Assembly (NCBI RefSeq): GCF_027270735.1
Contig: NZ_JAPWIJ010000009.1
Location: 62,001 to 126,000, forward strand
Length of the DNA: 64,000 nt
Direction: 5' to 3'
Origin: Rhodococcus ruber
GTDB taxonomy: Bacteria; Actinomycetota; Actinomycetes; Mycobacteriales; Mycobacteriaceae
The position numbers and the translations under genes were made by a program. Of the stretch, positions 63,440-64,000 are shown one piece after another (positions within the stretch are counted from its first letter, which is position 1; the number at the start of each line of letters is the position of its first letter). The notes under the pieces were generated by a model. The model made no database searches. It saw nothing but the letters and a program-made list of their open reading frames with translations, and was not told the origin of the DNA.

Positions 63440-64000
63440 GCTCGGCCCATCCGTCCGCCGACGGGATTGGTGGTTCCCCGTACTTTCCGGTCCAGTGCCG
63501 CTCGGCTCGATTCGTCGTCCGGCCCGAGGGGGAATTCGCCCGCTCTCTCGCGCTTGATCTCGGCGGCCCGCAGCACCGAGGCCTTGATGTTCTGATATCC
63601 GGTACACCGGCAGATGTTGCCGGCGATGGCCTCGGTGGCTTCTTCCTGCGTCGGAGAGTCGTTCTCCTCGAGGAATGCCGCGATGGTGGTGACGAATCCT
63701 GGTGTGCAGAAGCCGCATTGCAGACCGTGGCAGTCCTTGAATGCCTGCTGCACGGGGTGCAACGTGCCGTCCGGCTCGACGAGACCCTCCACCGTGGTGA
63801 CACTCTGGCCCTCGAGGCTGGCGGCCAACATCAGGCAGGCCCGGACGGGCTTACCGTCGAGCAGAACGGTGCAGGCACCACACACGCCGTGCTCGCACCC
63901 TACGTGGGTGCCGGTCTGGCGAAGATTGTGGCGGATGGCATCGGATGCGATCGTTCGGGCCGGAACGACGATCGTTTGTTTGGTCGAGTTGAGCGTGAAC
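63436..64000 (-). CDS. 2Fe-2S small subunit of the molybdenum hydroxylase (5' truncated)
   Basis: About 188 residues are visible; the start lies beyond the window. The plant-type ferredoxin cluster is GCEHGVCGACTVLLDG, and the second cluster is QCGFCTPG and CRCTGYQNI. Both are the normal ligand sets of CoxS/XdhC-type subunits, which pass electrons from the molybdenum centre to FAD. A C-terminal tail of about 40 residues after the second cluster is longer than usual. Confidence 0.88.
   Translation of the reverse strand, partial: FTLNSTKQTIVVPARTIASDAIRHNLRQTGTHVGCEHGVCGACTVLLDGKPVRACLMLAASLEGQSVTTVEGLVEPDGTLHPVQQAFKDCHGLQCGFCTPGFVTTIAAFLEENDSPTQEEATEAIAGNICRCTGYQNIKASVLRAAEIKRERAGEFPLGPDDESSRAALDRKVRGTTNPVGGRMGRA

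Noticed and set aside
1..64000. CRISPR arrays and tRNA or rRNA genes
   Set aside because: No regularly spaced direct repeats and no cloverleaf or rRNA-like segments were noticed on reading.

Overview
The window looks like a high-GC actinobacterial chromosome of the Mycobacteriales, most like Rhodococcus. The basis is GC-rich codon use, frequent GTG/TTG starts, ATGA/GTGA gene overlaps, mycobacterial-style lipoproteins and a form II CoxL-like oxidase with a hydantoinase module. I saw no integrase, transposase, tRNA, rRNA or CRISPR array.

Left flank (1-16.5 kb), ordinary chromosome: the tail of a membrane protein; a MacB/FtsX-type exporter whose ATPase is cut by an in-frame TGA; a secreted ParB-like protein; an acetyltransferase; an ssuCBAD-like sulfonate uptake and desulfonation operon; an MDR oxidoreductase; three tandem paralogous lipoproteins; a secreted protein; and a class A beta-lactamase-like serine hydrolase with an ArsR-type gene, divergent from a TetR regulator. 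Clear palindromic operators lie between the last two. An ElaA-like acetyltransferase and an unrecognised gene follow.

Middle (16.9-53.5 kb), a dense defence-type island with at least four modules. (1) A probable PD-(D/E)xK nuclease, then a tightly overlapping operon of Rad50-like ATPase, RX5H HEPN-like protein and HNH nuclease. (2) Two paralogous copies of a two-gene unit: a roughly 1,700-residue SF1 helicase fused to an MTES_1575/Vsr-like nuclease and winged helices, overlapping an SF2 helicase-like protein that ends in a sigma-70 region-4-like helix-turn-helix. The copies have degenerated in complementary ways: copy 1 keeps the SF2 motifs but has an altered nuclease motif, while copy 2 keeps the nuclease motif but has lost the SF2 Walker lysine. 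Copy 1 carries an extra winged-helix/PD-(D/E)xK gene, a lipase-like gene lies between the copies, and an 18-bp site is shared by both upstream regions. (3) A fused GmrSD-like type IV restriction protein of lower GC. (4) A four-gene overlapping operon on the minus strand: N6-adenine methyltransferase, SF2 helicase, GIY-YIG nuclease and PD-(D/E)xK protein. Part of the island lies between an intact von Willebrand A gene (24.6 kb) and a diverged 3' fragment of a related gene (53.4 kb). A remnant of a second HEPN gene also survives.

Right flank (53.5-64 kb), catabolic chromosome: an SDR reductase divergent from a LysR regulator, an NmrA-like protein, hydantoinase B and A subunits, a strong hairpin terminator, and the coxG, coxL-like and coxS genes of a molybdenum hydroxylase that runs off the window.
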